The notes beneath the pieces were generated by a model. The model was given only the letters and a program-made list of their open reading frames with translations. It made no database searches and was not told the DNA's origin. From contig URRR01000029.1 of assembly GCA_900550365.1 (NCBI GenBank), positions 1 through 31,417 of the forward strand: a DNA stretch of 31,417 nucleotides. The letters run 5' to 3'. Every line of letters starts with the position of its first letter. Position 1 is the stretch's first letter. The DNA comes from an uncultured Prevotella sp. (lineage in GTDB: Bacteria > Bacteroidota > Bacteroidia > Bacteroidales > Bacteroidaceae). Shown here piece after piece: positions 1 to 7,942 of the stretch. The translations under genes were made by a program, and so were the position numbers.

Positions 1-116
1 CGGAACACATAAATGCATATGTAAATCTTTTCAGTAAATAACGACTTTTTGTGTGAAGTAATTTCAGGCATAGTCACATGCAACGTAAATGAAGTTTTAA
101 TCAATATCAAGATACC

Positions 117-653
117 ATGAAAACAAACAGAAAACCAGACTTTTTTAACTGTGTGAGAGCGTTTATGTTGCTGTTCTTTTCTGTTGTCGGCGTTGCGGCA
201 TATGCCTCTACGTCAGCAGGAGAGGGGAGAGGCGTTGACGGTTTTGAGCGTAATGATGTCGCCGCTGCGGCAGTAGTGACGGCTCATCAGCCGGCAGTTG
301 CGGCAGACAGCGTTGTCTATGATGTGAGTACCGGCAGCAACAGCGTTGACGGAACGCTGGTAAATCCCGAGTTTCCGGGAGGCATTGCGGCCATGATGCA
401 GTTCCTGAACGAGAACATCATGTATCCTATGGCTGCAGCTGATGCCAAGATCAGCGGTCAAGTGATTGTGCAGTTTATCGTTAATTCGGAAGGCAAGATA
501 GTAAAACCGAAGGTTGTGCGCAGCGTGCATCCAGCTCTTGACAAGGAAGCTGTGCGCGTTATCATGTCGATGCCGAAGTGGACGCCCGGAATGCTTGACG
601 GCAAGCCCGTGGCCGTGAGGTACACATTGCCTGTTACGTTTAGGTATAAATAA
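117..653 (+). CDS. Exported TonB C-terminal-domain protein
   Basis: The 178-residue product has a basic N-terminus and a hydrophobic stretch at about 15-30 ending in AYAS, so it is either a signal peptide or an inner-membrane anchor. A low-complexity Ala/Val linker follows to about residue 80. From about 81 to the end is a TonB C-terminal fold: it opens with VNPEFPGG, continues with GQVIVQFIVNSEGKI, and ends with MPKWTPGMLDGKPV and the final strands. In the family this domain contacts the TonB box of outer-membrane receptors, but in Bacteroidales many stand-alone copies exist with unknown partners. There is no Pro-rich spanning region like classical TonB, so energy transduction is doubtful. 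The next gene encodes two more copies of the same domain, suggesting a related pair. No strong promoter was recognised in the 116 bases upstream. Confidence 0.85.
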   Translation: MKTNRKPDFFNCVRAFMLLFFSVVGVAAYASTSAGEGRGVDGFERNDVAAAAVVTAHQPAVAADSVVYDVSTGSNSVDGTLVNPEFPGGIAAMMQFLNENIMYPMAAADAKISGQVIVQFIVNSEGKIVKPKVVRSVHPALDKEAVRVIMSMPKWTPGMLDGKPVAVRYTLPVTFRYK

Positions 654-752
654 CGGGAGGAATCCCGTCGGACAGGCCGCGGCGTGGCATTTAAAGGCAG
701 ATTTTTTGTGTTAAATCGTGCGTTTTGGGGTACGTTTTAATGATAAAATCAT

Positions 753-760
753 TAACTTTG
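753..760 (+). promoter_or_regulatory. Bacteroidetes -7 promoter element
   Basis: TAACTTTG matches the phylum -7 consensus TAnnTTTG and lies 32 bases before the start of the two-domain TonB protein. The nearest TTTG (724-727) is about 25 bases upstream, longer than the usual 19-21, so only the -7 element is clear. Confidence 0.6.
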
Positions 761-792
761 CGGTGTATCCTTTTACCTAAAACAATAATGCC

Positions 793-1830
793 ATGATTAC
801 CGTTGATAATTTTATTTGTCGGTTAAAAGGCTGGCAGATAACGCTTTACATAGTCTTTTTATTTACCGTTGCGTTGCCCTGTGGCGCCAGGGCGGCTGTC
901 GCTGAAGCTCTGTGCGCGGATGAAATGTCTGCCATGGCGTTGCCGGCATCTGCCGGTGACAGCATCGTTCCGTTCAGGCACACCGACGTAAAACCGGCTT
1001 TCCCTGGTGGAAGGGAGGCCCGCCTCAGTTTCCTTAAATCCCGTTTGGAGGGCGACACGGCCGTGGCGTCCCTGCCGTCGCCAAGCACTGTGAGGGTGCG
1101 CATGGTGATAGAGAAAGACGGTTCGCTGTCGGGCGTAAGCATAGTAGACGGCGCTACGCAGGCCGTTGACTCCGCCGTGCTCGCCATGATTGCCGCCATG
1201 CCCCGCTGGACTCCCGGATATAAGGACGGTAAGGCTGTAAGGACAGGCTACATGATGCGCATTACGTTGCCCTTCGGAAACGTAGGAACGAGGGTTAATC
1301 CTGAATTCTCCGGCGGCGAGGATGCCTTTTATAAATATGTGGAGGCCAATCTTCGCTACCCCGAGCAGGATAAGGGCGAGAGCCGTTCGGGCGTTGTGAT
1401 TGCCTCGTTCGTGGTGGATGAAGACGGCAGCGTTACCGATATCAGGATACGGCGGCACGGAACAGAGGAGATGGACAGCGAGATTGTCCGTCTGCTTGAG
1501 GATATGCCGCGGTGGACTCCCGGTACGCTTGACGGCAAGCCCGTGAAGGTAAGGATGACGCAGAAGTTCACCTTCAACGCTGACGGAACGTCGGCCGCCG
1601 GGTATAATCATAAGAATAAGCGCGGCGACAGGCGCGACAGGCCTGCCCGCGGACAGCGTATGGTGTATATCCTTGACGGCCGTGAGGTGAGCAAGTACGC
1701 CATTGACCGTCTCGACACTAAGAGTATCGAACGCTTTGAATATATAAGGCCGCGCCAGGCGCGCCACCGTTTCGGAGCCCGTGCGGCTGACGGCGCAATC
1801 GTTGTAACGACGTCTGCTTCAGAGGAATAA
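793..1830 (+). CDS. Exported protein with two TonB C-terminal domains and plug-like tail
   Basis: The 345-residue product begins with a signal peptide or anchor (hydrophobic about 16-32). It contains two successive TonB C-terminal domains, at about 66-165 (opening VKPAFPGG, closing MPRWTPGYKDGKAV) and about 167-265 (opening VNPEFSGG, closing MPRWTPGTLDGKPV). A basic linker at about 268-290 follows. The last 55 residues contain YILDGREVSK, then DTKSIERFEYIRP, RFGARAADGAIVVTT. This resembles the part of TonB-dependent receptor plugs that reads VDG, then an IESIEVLKD segment, then YGxRGANGVIxITT. The tail match is by eye. The gene follows a TonB-domain gene after 139 bases and has its own -7 element. 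Function is unknown; a periplasmic adaptor or decoy for TonB-type interactions is an inference. Confidence 0.82.
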   Translation: MITVDNFICRLKGWQITLYIVFLFTVALPCGARAAVAEALCADEMSAMALPASAGDSIVPFRHTDVKPAFPGGREARLSFLKSRLEGDTAVASLPSPSTVRVRMVIEKDGSLSGVSIVDGATQAVDSAVLAMIAAMPRWTPGYKDGKAVRTGYMMRITLPFGNVGTRVNPEFSGGEDAFYKYVEANLRYPEQDKGESRSGVVIASFVVDEDGSVTDIRIRRHGTEEMDSEIVRLLEDMPRWTPGTLDGKPVKVRMTQKFTFNADGTSAAGYNHKNKRGDRRDRPARGQRMVYILDGREVSKYAIDRLDTKSIERFEYIRPRQARHRFGARAADGAIVVTTSASEE

Positions 1831-1895
1831 TGGCGTATGGCCAAAAAACAATCAAGTTTTTGCATATTCTTTATGCTCGAATGAAAAATAATTTG

Positions 1896-1903
1896 TAACT
1901 TTG
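1896..1903 (+). promoter_or_regulatory. Bacteroidetes -7 promoter element for DUF177-rpmF-fabH
   Basis: TAACTTTG fits TAnnTTTG. A weak -33 candidate (TTTATG, 1869-1874) is 21 bases upstream. Transcription would begin at about 1910, leaving a leader of about 80 bases if the DUF177 start is at 1993. Confidence 0.65.
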
Positions 1904-1992
1904 CAGCCCAAAGAATTATGCCTCTGCATCGGCCGTATTCTAAAAGCCGTTATGTGCAGGGGCGCTGGTCATTGTTATTACGGAATACCGCG

Positions 1993-2526
1993 ATGTTCGA
2001 TTTAGAGTCACTTAAGATTGACCTGGGCGGGCTGAAAGAAGGCGAGACATGCCTTGAGTATAGCCTGGGCGATGACTATTTCGCCGCGCTTGACGGTGCG
2101 GAGATTACCCGTGGCAACGTGTCCGCCGCCATAAATATTGACCGTGCGGGCGATATCTACCGTATCAGCGTTCATACTGAAGGTACCGTGGTGGTGCCGT
2201 GTGACCGTTGTCTTGACGACATGGACCAGGAGGTGTGCGCCGACAATACTCTTACGGCGCGCCTCGGAGAAAGATTCTCTGAAGATGACGACCTGATAAC
2301 CGTCGGGCGGGATGACACCCTGCTCGACGTGTCATGGTATATATATGAGTTCATAGCACTCTGCATCCCCATTAAGCATGTGCATGCACCTGGAAAATGC
2401 AATCCTGCGATGATTAAGGTTCTTGAAGAACACTCAGCTGCCCGAAGCAGTGATGGGGACGAAGAAGCACCGGTGGACTCGCGTTGGAGTGAATTGGAAA
2501 AATTAAAGAACAAAATTAAAGATTAA
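1993..2526 (+). CDS. DUF177 / YceD family protein
   Basis: This 177-residue protein belongs to the YceD/DUF177 family, which is linked genetically to 23S rRNA and L32 in other bacteria. The family signature VPCDRCLDD is at about 68-76. A second Cys region follows (APGKCNPAM), and the C-terminus is rich in charged helix residues. The frame stays open to an ATG at 1918, but that start would fall about 8 bases after the predicted transcription start. The ATG at 1993 begins MFDLESLKIDLGGL, the usual family start, so it was chosen. rpmF follows after 5 bases, the conserved yceD-rpmF pairing. The plsX gene often found next in other phyla is absent here. Confidence 0.88.
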   Translation: MFDLESLKIDLGGLKEGETCLEYSLGDDYFAALDGAEITRGNVSAAINIDRAGDIYRISVHTEGTVVVPCDRCLDDMDQEVCADNTLTARLGERFSEDDDLITVGRDDTLLDVSWYIYEFIALCIPIKHVHAPGKCNPAMIKVLEEHSAARSSDGDEEAPVDSRWSELEKLKNKIKD

Positions 2527-2531
2527 AGAAA

Positions 2532-2717
2532 ATGGCACATCCTAAAAGAAGACAGTCAAAGACTCGTACACGTAAAAGAAGAACCCATGACAAGGCAGTA
2601 GCCCCCACACTGGCAATATGCCCTAACTGCGGCGCTTATCACGTTTACCACACGGTATGCCCGACATGCGGATACTATCGTGGAAAGATAGCTATCGTAA
2701 AGGAAACGGCTGAATAA
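2532..2717 (+). CDS. rpmF: 50S ribosomal protein L32
   Basis: The 61-residue protein has the L32 start (MAHPKRRQSKTRTRKRR) and two CxxC pairs, CPNC at about 30-33 and CPTC at about 43-46, forming the zinc-ribbon version of the protein. It is part of the large subunit near the peptidyl-transferase region. It is 5 bases downstream of the DUF177 gene, and its stop codon overlaps the fabH start by one base, so the three genes are probably one transcript with translational coupling into fabH. Confidence 0.97.
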   Translation: MAHPKRRQSKTRTRKRRTHDKAVAPTLAICPNCGAYHVYHTVCPTCGYYRGKIAIVKETAE

Positions 2718-3736
2718 TGGAGAAGATTAACGCAATAATAACCGGCATCGGCGGCTACGTGCCTGACTATGTGCTCAATAACGATGAGCTCTCAAGGATG
2801 GTCGACACCAACGATGAATGGATTATGACGCGTGTCGGCATAAGGGAACGCCGTATTCTCACCGAGGAAGGTCTCGGCACTTCATACATGGCACGCAAGG
2901 CTGCCAAGCAACTTATGAAGAAAACCGGAGCCGACCCCGACTCAATTGATGCCGTAATCGTGTCAACGTCGACGGCAGACTATCCTTTCCCTTCAACTGC
3001 CTCAATCGTAATAGGCAAGCTGGGACTTAAGAACGCCTTTGCCTTCGACTTCTGGGCTGCCTGCTGCGGTTTCCTCTACGCGCTTGACGTGGCTGCCACG
3101 ATGATTGAGAGTGGCCGCTATAAGAAGATTATCGTAATCGGCGCAGACAAGATGTCGTCAGTCGTTGACTACAAGGACCGCAGCACGTGCGCGCTCTTCG
3201 GTGACGGCGCCGCTGCCGTTTTGGTGGAAGGAACGACAGAGGAAGGCATCGGAGTGAAGGATTCTTACTTCCGTGCTGACGGCAAGGGACTGCCTTTCCT
3301 GCATACAAAGGCCGGCGGCTCAGTGTCGCCCGCGTCTCACTTTACGGTTGACCATCGTCTGCATTACCTCTATCAGGAGGGCCGCACGGTGTTCCGTTAT
3401 GCCGTTACGAGCATGAGTGACGACTGCGCACTTATCGCCGAGCGCAACGGTCTGAATAAGGATAACATCCGTTTCGTGGTTCCTCATCAGGCCAACATCC
3501 GCATAATCGAGGCTGTTGCCAAGCGTCTTGACCTGCCGATGGACAAGGTAATGGTTAACATCGAGCACTTCGGTAACACCAGTGCCGCCACCATTCCGCT
3601 CGCTCTCTGGGAGTATGAGCATCTGCTCAAGAAGGGTGACAACCTGATTATGACCGCTTTCGGTGCAGGTTTCGTTCATGGAGCATCATATTACACATGG
3701 GCTTATGACGGAGCTGAGGCCGCAACGGTAAAGTAA
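2717..3736 (+). CDS. fabH: 3-oxoacyl-ACP synthase III
   Basis: Ketoacyl-ACP synthase III condenses acetyl-CoA (or another primer) with malonyl-ACP to begin type II fatty acid synthesis in the cytoplasm. The 339-residue length is normal. The catalytic triad is visible: Cys116 in FWAACCGF, His257 in VPHQANIR and Asn287 in HFGNTSAATIPL. The late GAGFVHGASYYTW segment matches the thiolase-fold C-terminus. The start ATG overlaps the rpmF stop by one base. A stem-loop terminator lies 27 bases after the stop. The Cys-Cys pair at 116-117, where E. coli has Cys-Ala, is a small variation. Confidence 0.97.
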   Translation: MEKINAIITGIGGYVPDYVLNNDELSRMVDTNDEWIMTRVGIRERRILTEEGLGTSYMARKAAKQLMKKTGADPDSIDAVIVSTSTADYPFPSTASIVIGKLGLKNAFAFDFWAACCGFLYALDVAATMIESGRYKKIIVIGADKMSSVVDYKDRSTCALFGDGAAAVLVEGTTEEGIGVKDSYFRADGKGLPFLHTKAGGSVSPASHFTVDHRLHYLYQEGRTVFRYAVTSMSDDCALIAERNGLNKDNIRFVVPHQANIRIIEAVAKRLDLPMDKVMVNIEHFGNTSAATIPLALWEYEHLLKKGDNLIMTAFGAGFVHGASYYTWAYDGAEAATVK

Positions 3737-3763
3737 GATTTATTTATTCGTACTTGATATAAG

Positions 3764-3804
3764 GAAGCCGCGCTGATAACGTAAATGTCAGTGCGGCTTC
3801 TTTT
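3764..3804 (+). terminator. Rho-independent terminator after fabH
   Basis: Arms 3764-3776 (GAAGCCGCGCTGA) and 3788-3800 (TCAGTGCGGCTTC) pair over 13 positions with one G-T wobble and an 11-base loop, followed by TTTT. Confidence 0.85.
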
Positions 3805-3943
3805 TGTTTGTTTTCTGTTGAGGCGTTGATATCGGTTAACAGCGGTTAAATCTTCCTTATTTCCTGTGCTTTTTTATGTATTGTGCCACGTTACATCTCC
3901 TTTTTTCGTATCTTTATGGCCATAACCAAAACCAATAAGAGCT

Positions 3944-4642
3944 ATGAGAAAGTCAGGCGGAGCTATAATAATAGCATTAAGTATCGTTTTGTTTGGCCAG
4001 TGTGTGCGTTCCGGGTTGGAGAATTTCTCGGGTGACAACCGCGAGGTGACAGTCAAGGGCCTCTCCGAACGTGAGGTTGAGGCCGACAAGGTGACGTGGC
4101 CCATACAGACTAAGGAGATAGGCGACGACCTGCCGGCCCTGTACACGCGCATCAATGAGACTACGGCCAAGGTGAAGGCGTTCTTGAAACAGAACGGCAT
4201 TAAGGACGCGGAGATAAGCGTAAACGCGCCCGTGGTTGTAGACATGAGCGCCGAGCGCTACGGGGTGACTAACCATAATTACCGTTACAACATAACTTCA
4301 ACGCTTACGGTGACGTCGCGCAACGTCAAGCTGGTGCGCTCGATAATAGCCCGGCAGGGCGAGCTGCTCAAGCAGGGCGTGGCCGTTGTTGACGGCGGAT
4401 ACGGCAACGGGGTGGTGTATGAGTATGTCTCGTTCCAGAAGATGAAGCCCGAGATGATGCAGGAGGCGATAAAGAACGCCGAGCAGACTGCCCGCCAGTT
4501 TGCCGACAACAGCGACAGCAAGCTCGGCCATATACAGAACGCCACGCAAGGGCAGTTTACCATTACCGACCGCGACAGCAACACGCCTTACATTAAGAAG
4601 CTGCGCGTGGTCACGACGGTAACCTATTCGCTGAAGAACTGA
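3944..4642 (+). CDS. SIMPL domain (DUF541) protein
   Basis: The 232-residue protein has one N-terminal hydrophobic segment (about 6-20), a signal peptide or anchor, so it is envelope-located. The rest fits the SIMPL/DUF541 family: VTVKGLSEREVEADKVTWPI near 35-55, a helix with NETTAKVKAFLKQNGI near 92-107, YNITSTLTVTS near 139-149, then AIKNAEQTARQFADNSDSKLG and the closing strand LRVVTTVTYSL. Family members are periplasmic or outer-membrane proteins of unclear function, some linked to stress. The gene lies between fabH and era, after the fabH terminator and before a repeat array and the era promoter, so it looks like a separate transcription unit. A degenerate -7 (TATCTTTA, 3909-3916) is possible. 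Confidence 0.88.
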   Translation: MRKSGGAIIIALSIVLFGQCVRSGLENFSGDNREVTVKGLSEREVEADKVTWPIQTKEIGDDLPALYTRINETTAKVKAFLKQNGIKDAEISVNAPVVVDMSAERYGVTNHNYRYNITSTLTVTSRNVKLVRSIIARQGELLKQGVAVVDGGYGNGVVYEYVSFQKMKPEMMQEAIKNAEQTARQFADNSDSKLGHIQNATQGQFTITDRDSNTPYIKKLRVVTTVTYSLKN

Positions 4643-4745
4643 GCACGGTTTCGCGGTCTTACGGTATGTCTTTAATGCTTTAAGACTGACGGACGCAGCG
4701 CCCTTTATTCTCACTGGTGATACAGCCTTTAACCGGGCATTTTCC

Positions 4746-4826
4746 AAAAGACGGCCTTTTAGCTTGCAAGAGGCCGTCTTCTGCATTGTAAAAGGTGGCC
4801 TTTCACAAGCCGAAAGGCCACCTTTC
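4746..4826. repeat. 81-bp array 1: four 15-bp units, 22-bp period
   Basis: The units are 4746-4760 (AAAAGACGGCCTTTT), 4768-4782 (AAGAGGCCGTCTTCT), 4790-4804 (AAAAGGTGGCCTTTC) and 4812-4826 (GAAAGGCCACCTTTC). Spacers of exactly 7 bases separate them (AGCTTGC, GCATTGT, ACAAGCC). Units 1 and 2 are inverted copies (GACGG type, one mismatch and one wobble). Units 3 and 4 are inverted copies (GTGG type, 14 contiguous pairs). The array lies 103 bases after the SIMPL gene and about 50 bases before the era promoter. It could fold as two hairpins in RNA or be a protein-binding array in DNA. It has the same architecture as the arrays at 7756 and 10966. Confidence 0.9.
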
Positions 4827-4878
4827 GCATTTTAACATCTTTTTGTCAGGTTTTCAGCTCCGCACAGCCCGTAAACGC

Positions 4879-4908
4879 TTGATTTACCGAAAAAAATCAG
4901 TATATTTG
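4879..4908 (+). promoter_or_regulatory. Promoter of era-der
   Basis: TTG at 4879-4881, a 19-base gap, then TATATTTG at 4901-4908 fits the Bacteroidetes -33/-7 pattern. It predicts transcription from about 4915 and a leader of about 57 bases before the ATG at 4973. Confidence 0.8.
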
Positions 4909-4972
4909 CAGACTTGATTATAATCTTTGCCGCTGCGTGTGCGGACGGCTTACTAAAAACATAATAATACAG

Positions 4973-5854
4973 ATGCACAAGGCAGGTTTCGTGAACATTG
5001 TGGGCAACCCGAACGTGGGCAAGTCCACGCTGATGAACCAGCTCGTGGGCGAGCGGATAAGCATCGCCACGTTCAAGGCGCAGACCACGCGCCACAGGAT
5101 TATGGGCATTGTCAACACTGACGACATGCAGATAGTGTTCTCTGACACGCCCGGCGTGCTAAAGCCCAACTACAAGCTGCAGGAGTCAATGCTGGCCTTC
5201 TCAGAGTCGGCGCTGAAAGATGCCGACGTGTTGCTTTACGTTACAGACGTGGTTGAGAATCCGGAGAAGAACATGGACTTCCTGGAGAAGGTGAGAAAGA
5301 TAACCATCCCCGTGCTGTTGCTCATCAATAAGATTGACGAGAGCGACCAGAAGACGCTGGGCGACCTCGTGGAGAAGTGGCATTCGCTGCTGCCCGATGC
5401 AGAGATACTGCCTATCTCGGCCAAGAACAAGTTCGGCACGGACATTCTGTTGAAGCGTATCAAGGAGCTGCTGCCCGACTCGCCGCCTTACTTTGACAAA
5501 GACCAGCTTACCGACAAGCCCGCACGCTTCTTCGTGAGCGAGATAATAAGAGAGAAAATACTGCTCTATTACGACAAGGAGATACCTTATTCGGTTGAGG
5601 TAAGCGTGCAGTCGTTCAAGGAAGACGAGCACCATATCCATATCAATGCGGTAATCTACGTGGAGCGAGACTCGCAGAAAGGCATCATCATCGGCCATCA
5701 GGGCTATGCCCTTAAGAAGATGAGCACCGAGGCACGCAAGTCTCTTGAGAAGTTTTTCGGTAAGCCGATATATCTTGAGACCTTCGTAAAGGTGGACAAA
5801 GACTGGCGCAGCTCTAAGCGTGAGCTTGACAACTTCGGGTATAATCCTGACTGA
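4973..5854 (+). CDS. era: GTPase Era
   Basis: Era is an essential GTPase that binds the 3' end of 16S rRNA and aids 30S maturation. From ATG 4973 the protein is 293 residues, normal for the family. G1 GNPNVGKST is at 11-19, G3 DTPG at 58-61, G4 NKID at 119-122, and a G5 SAKN follows near 153. A C-terminal KH-type region follows (about 200-290, with IIGHQGYALKKM). The frame extends to a GTG at 4937, but MHKAGFVNIVGNPNVGK is the standard start and the extension is unlike the family. der follows after 44 bases, so the two GTPases likely share the promoter at 4879-4908. Confidence 0.96.
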   Translation: MHKAGFVNIVGNPNVGKSTLMNQLVGERISIATFKAQTTRHRIMGIVNTDDMQIVFSDTPGVLKPNYKLQESMLAFSESALKDADVLLYVTDVVENPEKNMDFLEKVRKITIPVLLLINKIDESDQKTLGDLVEKWHSLLPDAEILPISAKNKFGTDILLKRIKELLPDSPPYFDKDQLTDKPARFFVSEIIREKILLYYDKEIPYSVEVSVQSFKEDEHHIHINAVIYVERDSQKGIIIGHQGYALKKMSTEARKSLEKFFGKPIYLETFVKVDKDWRSSKRELDNFGYNPD

Positions 5855-5898
5855 TGTCGGGTGAATAACAAAAAGAAAACAGAGAGAAATTAAGTAAT

Positions 5899-7212
5899 AT
5901 GGCAAATTTAGTAGCGATAGTAGGCCGCCCCAACGTGGGCAAGTCTACACTTTTCAACCGCCTTACCAAGACGCGCCAGGCAATCGTCAGCGACGTTGCC
6001 GGTACTACGCGTGACCGCCAATACGGCAAGTGCGACTGGAACGGGCGCGAATTTTCCGTCGTTGATACTGGCGGATGGGTAGTCAAGTCAGATGATATTT
6101 TCGAGGAGGAGATACGCAAGCAGGTAATTGTCGCCACTGAAGAGGCTGACCTCGTACTCTTCGTTGTCGACGTGGCAACTGGTGTTACCGACCTTGACGA
6201 GGACGTGGCCGCTATCCTGCGGCGCACCAAGCTGCCCGTGGTGCTCGTAGTCAACAAGGTGGACAACAACGATCAGCAGTACTCTGCGGCAGAGTTTTAC
6301 AAGCTGGGCCTTGGCGACCCTGTATGCATAAGCAGCATGAGCGGCAGCGGAACGGGCGACCTGCTTGACATAGTTGTCTCACGGCTGAAGGGCGACAGCG
6401 GTGAGCTGCTTGAAGACGGCATACCCCGCTTTGCCGTGGTGGGCCGTCCTAACGTGGGCAAGAGCAGCATTATCAACGCCTTTATAGGTGAAGACCGTAA
6501 CATAGTTACCGAGATAGCCGGCACTACCCGTGACAGCATATACACCCGTTACGATAAGTTCGGCTTCGACTTCTACCTTGTCGACACTGCCGGCATACGC
6601 CGTAAGAACAAGGTTACGGAAGACCTCGAGTTCTACAGCGTGATGCGTTCAATACGTGCCATTGAGAACTCAGATGTTTGCATACTGATGCTCGACGCCA
6701 CACGCGGCATCGAGGGACAGGACATGAACATCTTCCAGATAATCCAGAAGAACAACAAGTCGCTCGTTGTGGTGGTCAACAAGTGGGACCTCGTGCCCGA
6801 CAAGGACCAGAAGGTTATCGACACGTTCGTCAACGCCATACATAACCGCATGGCGCCGTTCACCGATTTCCCCATTGTCTTTGCCTCGGCGCTTACCAAG
6901 CAGCGCATCTTCAAGGTGCTTGAGACTGCCAAGGAGGTTTATCTCAGCCGTAAGCTGAAGATAGGAACGACGAAACTCAACGAGGTGATGCTGCCCCTTA
7001 TCGAGGCCTATCCGCCACCATCAATCAAGGGTAAGTACATCAAAATCAAGTACTGTTCGCAGCTGCCGAACACTCAGATACCCTCGTTCGTGTTCTACGC
7101 CAACCTGCCGCAGTACGTCAAGGAGCCTTACAAGCGCTTCCTTGAGAACAAGATACGCGAGAACTGGAAGCTCACAGGCTCGCCGATAAACATCTTTATC
7201 AGGCAGAAATAG
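5899..7212 (+). CDS. der: GTPase Der (EngA), tandem G domains
   Basis: Der is a double-GTPase needed for 50S assembly. The 437 residues hold G domain 1 (GRPNVGKST 9-17, DTGG 56-59, NKVD 119-122), an acidic linker near 165-175, G domain 2 (GRPNVGKSS 182-190, DTAG 229-232, NKWD 294-297), and a C-terminal KH-like domain (about 350-437). All nucleotide-binding motifs are intact. It lies 44 bases after era and is followed closely by a strong terminator, giving a two-gene ribosome-assembly operon. Confidence 0.97.
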   Translation: MANLVAIVGRPNVGKSTLFNRLTKTRQAIVSDVAGTTRDRQYGKCDWNGREFSVVDTGGWVVKSDDIFEEEIRKQVIVATEEADLVLFVVDVATGVTDLDEDVAAILRRTKLPVVLVVNKVDNNDQQYSAAEFYKLGLGDPVCISSMSGSGTGDLLDIVVSRLKGDSGELLEDGIPRFAVVGRPNVGKSSIINAFIGEDRNIVTEIAGTTRDSIYTRYDKFGFDFYLVDTAGIRRKNKVTEDLEFYSVMRSIRAIENSDVCILMLDATRGIEGQDMNIFQIIQKNNKSLVVVVNKWDLVPDKDQKVIDTFVNAIHNRMAPFTDFPIVFASALTKQRIFKVLETAKEVYLSRKLKIGTTKLNEVMLPLIEAYPPPSIKGKYIKIKYCSQLPNTQIPSFVFYANLPQYVKEPYKRFLENKIRENWKLTGSPINIFIRQK

Positions 7213-7226
7213 TCTCTATGTAAATA

Positions 7227-7275
7227 AGTCAGGAAGTTATGCGGACATGCCTTACAGCATAACTTCCTGACTTTT
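7227..7275 (+). terminator. Terminator after der
   Basis: Perfect 16-base arms at 7227-7242 (AGTCAGGAAGTTATGC) and 7257-7272, a 14-base loop, then a short T run. It lies 14 bases after the der stop and directly before the next gene's leader. Confidence 0.8.
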
Positions 7276-7297
7276 GAAAATTAATTTCCGAATAAAA

Positions 7298-7717
7298 ATG
7301 CGCAGAATCTTCATTGTCATATTCTCGTTTCTCGCCCTTACGTTCTTCTCATGCTCAGACGAAAAGAAGCCCGACGACGCCGCTGCACGTGCCGCCAAGG
7401 AGTATTATGACTCTCTTTTCGCGAAAAACTATGCTTATTTCGTGCGCGGCATGTATCTGCCCGACACCATTCCGGACAGCTATCGTGAGCAGCTTGAGGC
7501 CAACGCGTCAATGTTCGCATGGCGTATGGACGAAGAACATCATGGTGTACATGAGGTAAGAATAATGCGTTTTGTCAACGATACGGTGGTTTCGCCCGAC
7601 AAGAAGTCGCACGTCCGCACGGCAGACGTATTCCTTGTGTTCTGCCTCGGCGACAGTCTTAACGAGGAAGTCGTCGTGCCCATGATTCATCATAACGGCC
7701 GCTGGCTGATGAGGTGA
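7298..7717 (+). CDS. Small NTF2-like (DUF4878-like) lipoprotein
   Basis: From ATG 7298 the product is 139 residues. The signal peptide ends in a lipobox-like LTFFSC (Cys19), followed by Ser-Asp-Glu and lysines, so it is probably a lipoprotein. The mature part reads as one small alpha+beta domain: an early helix AKEYYDSLFAKNYAYFVRGMY, then IPDSYREQLEANASMFAW, and closing strands VFLVFCLGDSLNEEVVVPMIHHNGRWLMR. This resembles the DUF4878/NTF2-like lipoproteins common in Bacteroidales; the family match is from memory. The frame extends to TTG 7274, but that lies inside the der terminator, so the ATG was chosen. A repeat array begins 38 bases after the stop. Confidence 0.75.
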   Translation: MRRIFIVIFSFLALTFFSCSDEKKPDDAAARAAKEYYDSLFAKNYAYFVRGMYLPDTIPDSYREQLEANASMFAWRMDEEHHGVHEVRIMRFVNDTVVSPDKKSHVRTADVFLVFCLGDSLNEEVVVPMIHHNGRWLMR

Positions 7718-7755
7718 CGCCCCGGCGTGTTTTGCCTTGATTTCAGATAAAATAT

Positions 7756-7836
7756 AAGAGGTGGCCTTTCGCATTGCGAAAGGCCACCTCTTGCCGTCTG
7801 ATAAGCCACCTTTTACGCTGCAAAAGGTGGCCTTTT
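7756..7836. repeat. 81-bp array 2: four 15-bp units, 22-bp period
   Basis: The units are 7756-7770 (AAGAGGTGGCCTTTC), 7778-7792 (GAAAGGCCACCTCTT), 7800-7814 (GATAAGCCACCTTTT) and 7822-7836 (AAAAGGTGGCCTTTT). The 7-base spacers are GCATTGC, GCCGTCT and ACGCTGC. Units 1-2 are perfect inverted copies, 17 pairs counting the GC/GC of the loop. Units 3-4 are inverted in the opposite order, with unit 3 degenerate at its left end. All units are GTGG type. The array lies between the convergent NTF2-like lipoprotein gene and mdh. Confidence 0.9.
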
Positions 7837-7881
7837 GATTTTATCTTTACCATTCTCTGTGTATGTTTTTCTGTCTGGAAC

Positions 7882-7920
7882 AAAAAAGCGGGGGCGCATC
7901 CTGACGGATACGTCCCCGCT
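7882..7920 (-). terminator. Terminator after mdh
   Basis: Read on the minus strand, arms 7920-7906 (AGCGGGGACGTATCC) and 7901-7887 pair over 15 positions with one A-C mismatch and one wobble. The loop is 4 bases and a run of six T follows. It starts 22 bases after the mdh stop. Confidence 0.85.
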
Positions 7921-7942
7921 GTATATGCGGTAATCAGTAAGA

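Noticed and set aside
653..668. Small hairpin ACGGGA-GGAA-TCCCGT after the first gene
   Set aside because: Only six pairs and no T run, so it does not support a terminator.
859..1767. 302-codon frame opposite the two-domain TonB gene
   Set aside because: Antisense shadow of a gene with recognisable domains.
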